Origin: CAZGDB01 sp964524705
GTDB lineage: Bacteria > Pseudomonadota > Gammaproteobacteria > Berkiellales > Berkiellaceae
Assembly (NCBI GenBank): GCA_964524705.1
Contig: CAZGDB010000004.1
Location: 1-64,000 of the forward strand
Direction of reading: 5' to 3'
DNA length: 64,000 bases
Part shown: one piece after another, positions 62,060-64,000 of the stretch
Layout of the letters: the number at the start of each line of letters is the position of its first letter
How positions within the stretch are numbered: the stretch's first letter is position 1
Translations under genes and position numbers: made by a program
Notes under the pieces: generated by a model
Told to the model about the DNA's origin: nothing
Seen by the model: the letters and a program-made list of their open reading frames with translations, nothing else
The model's database searches: none

Positions 62060-63301
62060 ATGACGCAAGCAAAACCATTCTTTATGTGGATGTTTCCATT
62101 AATATTTTTTGCCTATCAATTCATCCTGCGTCTTTGGCCAGGCCTCATGATGCCACAAATCATGACCCAATTCTCGATTGATGCAAGTCAGTTTGGGATT
62201 TTAGCTGCATTTTACTATTATGGTTATGCGGGCATGCAAATTCCTGTGGCTATTCTTTTAGATCGATTTAGTGCACGGTCTGTCATTTTTGTGTTTGCCA
62301 TCACATGTGGTCTGGCTACGTTACTATTTACCCATACCCATAATTTTTATATCGCTGCCTTTAGTCGCTTTCTAGTAGGTGCTGGCTCAGCAGTTGGTTT
62401 TTTAGGTATCTCTAAAGTCGTCTCTGAATGGTTCCCTAAAGAAAAATATGCCAGTATGATTGGTTTATCTTTCACATTTGGCCTCATGGGTGCCATCTAC
62501 GGTGGAAAACCTGTCAGTTTATTAATTGATACCTATAGTGGAAAAAATGTTGCTACCACCCTAGCAATAGTTTCTATTCTCATTGGTTGTGCAAGCTATC
62601 TTGCCTTACGGTCTCCCGTCAAAAACATTCAAACCACGCAACCTGAATCATTTAAAATAACAAATTTTAAAGCTCTACTTTCCTCCCCTGTGATCTGGTG
62701 TTTAGCACTATCAAACTTACTAATGGTAGGTGCACTAGAAGGTTTTGCAGATGTATGGGGTGTACCTTATTTAGTTACAGCCTATGAACTCACCAAAGCT
62801 GATTCCGCTAGTTTTATCTCTTGGATCTTTTTTGGCATGTTATTTGGTGGGCCTTTACTCGCCTTCTTCAGTAAACGCCTTGGGAATTATCCCGTAATTA
62901 CAGTTTGCGGCTGCGGAATAGCGCTAGCGTTTGCATTATTATTAATCAACCATAATGGTACGCCCTGGTTTTTTGCCTCAATCTTCTTTTCTATTGGTAT
63001 TTTCTGTTGCTACCAGGTGATTGTTTTCGCAGCAGGTTCTAGCTTAGTTGCTCCTCAAAATTTAGGGGTCATTATTGCCTTCTTAAATTGTATCAATATG
63101 CTTGGTGGTTCATTTTTTCATACCAGTATTGGAACTGTGATGGATCTCTTTTGGACTGGCGCTATCGATGAAAATGGGCTGAGGAACTACAACCCTGAGG
63201 TCTACCAATATGCACTCACTATTATCCCAAGCTGTGCATTATTGGGCGCAATAATTGTTGGATTAGTAGGACTCAAACTCAAACACGCTCCACAAGCATA
63301 A
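62060..63301 (+). CDS. MFS transporter
   Basis: 413 residues from the ATG at 62060 (AAGAGG 9 bases before); an upstream TTG in frame is less likely. About 12 membrane segments with a central loop. LRLWPGLMMPQIMTQF, YYYGYAGMQIPVAILLDRFSARSVI (the MFS signature DRxSAR between segments 2 and 3) and RFLVGAGSAVGFLGISKVVSEWF are visible. The subgroup is common in Legionella, Coxiella and Rickettsia-type bacteria, where related proteins import host nutrients; the substrate is unknown. It ends with a terminator and lies between the second AAA ATPase and surA. Confidence 0.87.
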   Translation: MTQAKPFFMWMFPLIFFAYQFILRLWPGLMMPQIMTQFSIDASQFGILAAFYYYGYAGMQIPVAILLDRFSARSVIFVFAITCGLATLLFTHTHNFYIAAFSRFLVGAGSAVGFLGISKVVSEWFPKEKYASMIGLSFTFGLMGAIYGGKPVSLLIDTYSGKNVATTLAIVSILIGCASYLALRSPVKNIQTTQPESFKITNFKALLSSPVIWCLALSNLLMVGALEGFADVWGVPYLVTAYELTKADSASFISWIFFGMLFGGPLLAFFSKRLGNYPVITVCGCGIALAFALLLINHNGTPWFFASIFFSIGIFCCYQVIVFAAGSSLVAPQNLGVIIAFLNCINMLGGSFFHTSIGTVMDLFWTGAIDENGLRNYNPEVYQYALTIIPSCALLGAIIVGLVGLKLKHAPQA

Positions 63302-63309
63302 AATACGAA

Positions 63310-63340
63310 AAGCCGATCTGACACCAGATCGGCTTACCTT
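63310..63340 (+). terminator. Rho-independent terminator of the MFS gene
   Basis: AAGCCGATCTG (63310-63320), loop ACAC, CAGATCGGCTT (63325-63335): a perfect 11-bp stem followed by ACCTTTGCTTT, a modest T-rich tail. Confidence 0.78.
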
Positions 63341-63506
63341 TGCTTTATGTGGGCCCAAAAAAGGTGCAGTAATTCAGTTTCTCGCCCAATAAACTGCGTA
63401 AGTAGGCTACTGCTGTGAACCTAAAACAAGCTATTCAACTTAAAATTATTGCCCAACGCCTATCTGCAGTCCCCCTAAATAAACTTTTTAGAAAGTCCGC
63501 CCTCGT

Positions 63507-63535
63507 TTGATGACACTCTCTTAATGGGTTAAAAT
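63507..63535 (+). promoter_or_regulatory. Candidate promoter of surA
   Basis: TTGATG (63507-63512), 17 bases, TAAAAT (63530-63535), about 36 bases before the ATG at 63572. Having its own promoter would let surA be expressed although separated from lptD. The rest of 63341-63571 shows nothing else. Confidence 0.5.
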
Positions 63536-63571
63536 GACCCCATTACCTTATCTTGTGAGTTAGTTGTTTGT

Positions 63572-64000
63572 ATGAAAAAAATTGCACTCGCCCTGTTGTT
63601 AGGATGCGCAGGAACTGCCATCGCAAAACCCGTCAATCATATTATTGCCTGGGTCAATCAGGACATCATCACACAAGCAGAGCTTGAAAAAGAAATTAAT
63701 CGTCATGAACAAAAACATCGTGCCTCTCAAATGCCCTTACCTGCTGCACAAGAAATGCGTGAACAGGTATTAGAAACCTTAGTACTGCGTAAACTTCAAT
63801 TGCAGCAAGCTGAAAAATCTAAAATTACAGTAGAGGAACCTGAAGTACAAAATGCTATTCAACGATTAGCACAAGAGAATCATCTGTCTGTTCCTGAATT
63901 CAAAAGCCAGCTACAAGCCTCTGGCCTTAATTGGGATTCTTTTTTAGAAGAGTTAAAACAAGATTTAATTTTAAACCACCTCCATCAACAAGAATTACTC
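63572..64000 (+). CDS. surA: Periplasmic chaperone SurA, 5' part (runs off the window)
   Basis: The first 143 codons are open to the end of the window. A signal peptide (MKKIALALLLGCAGTAIA) is followed by NHIIAWVNQDIITQAELEKEI, the standard SurA N-terminal core, and by LPAAQEMREQVLETLVLRKLQLQQAEK. SurA escorts outer-membrane proteins through the periplasm, LptD being a main client. The PPIase domains must lie beyond base 64000. The ATG at 63572 has no strong ribosome site. Confidence 0.93.
   Translation, partial: MKKIALALLLGCAGTAIAKPVNHIIAWVNQDIITQAELEKEINRHEQKHRASQMPLPAAQEMREQVLETLVLRKLQLQQAEKSKITVEEPEVQNAIQRLAQENHLSVPEFKSQLQASGLNWDSFLEELKQDLILNHLHQQELL

Noticed and set aside
1..64000. tRNA or rRNA genes
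   Set aside because: I looked at all intergenic gaps for cloverleaf features such as a GGTTCGAAT-like T-loop and found none; a tRNA search program would settle this.

Overview
The window is a dense stretch of a Gram-negative gammaproteobacterial chromosome of low to moderate GC. The family content (LptD, SurA, Waa/Hld lipopolysaccharide genes, MutH, EpmA/EF-P/EpmB, AmgK/MurU, DjlA) indicates a gammaproteobacterium. An ATP/ADP translocase of the Tlc/NTT type (16908-18404) is known almost only from intracellular bacteria, so I infer a host-associated, probably obligately intracellular organism, perhaps in or near the Legionellales. The exact genus is not determinable from what I can see.

Layout. 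1-5239: two tandem paralogous autotransporters. 5287-12745: a lipoprotein hydrolase, a KAS III-like enzyme, a small secreted protein, glutaminase, Ung, a patatin, MutH, a rhodanese and Psd. 12811-16838: an amino-acid permease, a first AAA ATPase/nuclease-like gene with an inverted-repeat array in front of it, and a decayed MarR-GNAT gene crossed by a 10-N gap. 16908-24787: ATP/ADP translocase, PrdX, Kup, the EF-P modification set (epmA-efp diverging from epmB) and two unknown proteins. 25206-32280: parC-parE-nudF diverging from pcm-tolC. 32277-48616: a large lipopolysaccharide core region (waaA, two GT2 enzymes, a deacetylase, hldD, hldE, waaL, waaC, waaF) that also holds a 1097-residue unknown membrane protein, a zf-CHCC mini-gene, ilvE and an orphan TpsB transporter. 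48768-55007: a DegS-like protease, two paralogous coiled-coil proteins, an acyl-CoA dehydrogenase, rpe, a TetR regulator and an unknown. 55056-64000: djlA-murU-amgK diverging from lptD, then a second AAA ATPase with its own array, an MFS transporter and the start of surA.

The genes fit a cell-envelope theme: lipopolysaccharide core synthesis, its delivery (LptD), outer-membrane protein folding (SurA, DegS-like protease), peptidoglycan recycling (AmgK/MurU), several secretion pores, and uptake of host ATP, amino acids and potassium.

The most unusual signal is shared by the two AAA ATPase genes. Each is preceded, within about 20-30 bases of its start codon, by five alternating inverted half-sites with an exact repeat period (54 bp in front of the first, 50 bp in front of the second). 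The half-site sequences are unrelated but the geometry is nearly the same: centre-to-centre spacings alternate 24/30 in one and 22/28 in the other. In the second array a good sigma-70 promoter is embedded in the repeats. The second module sits between lptD and surA, which are normally neighbours. I read this as a gene family that carries its own cognate operator or recognition array, possibly mobile. No tRNA, rRNA, CRISPR array or recognisable insertion sequence was found.
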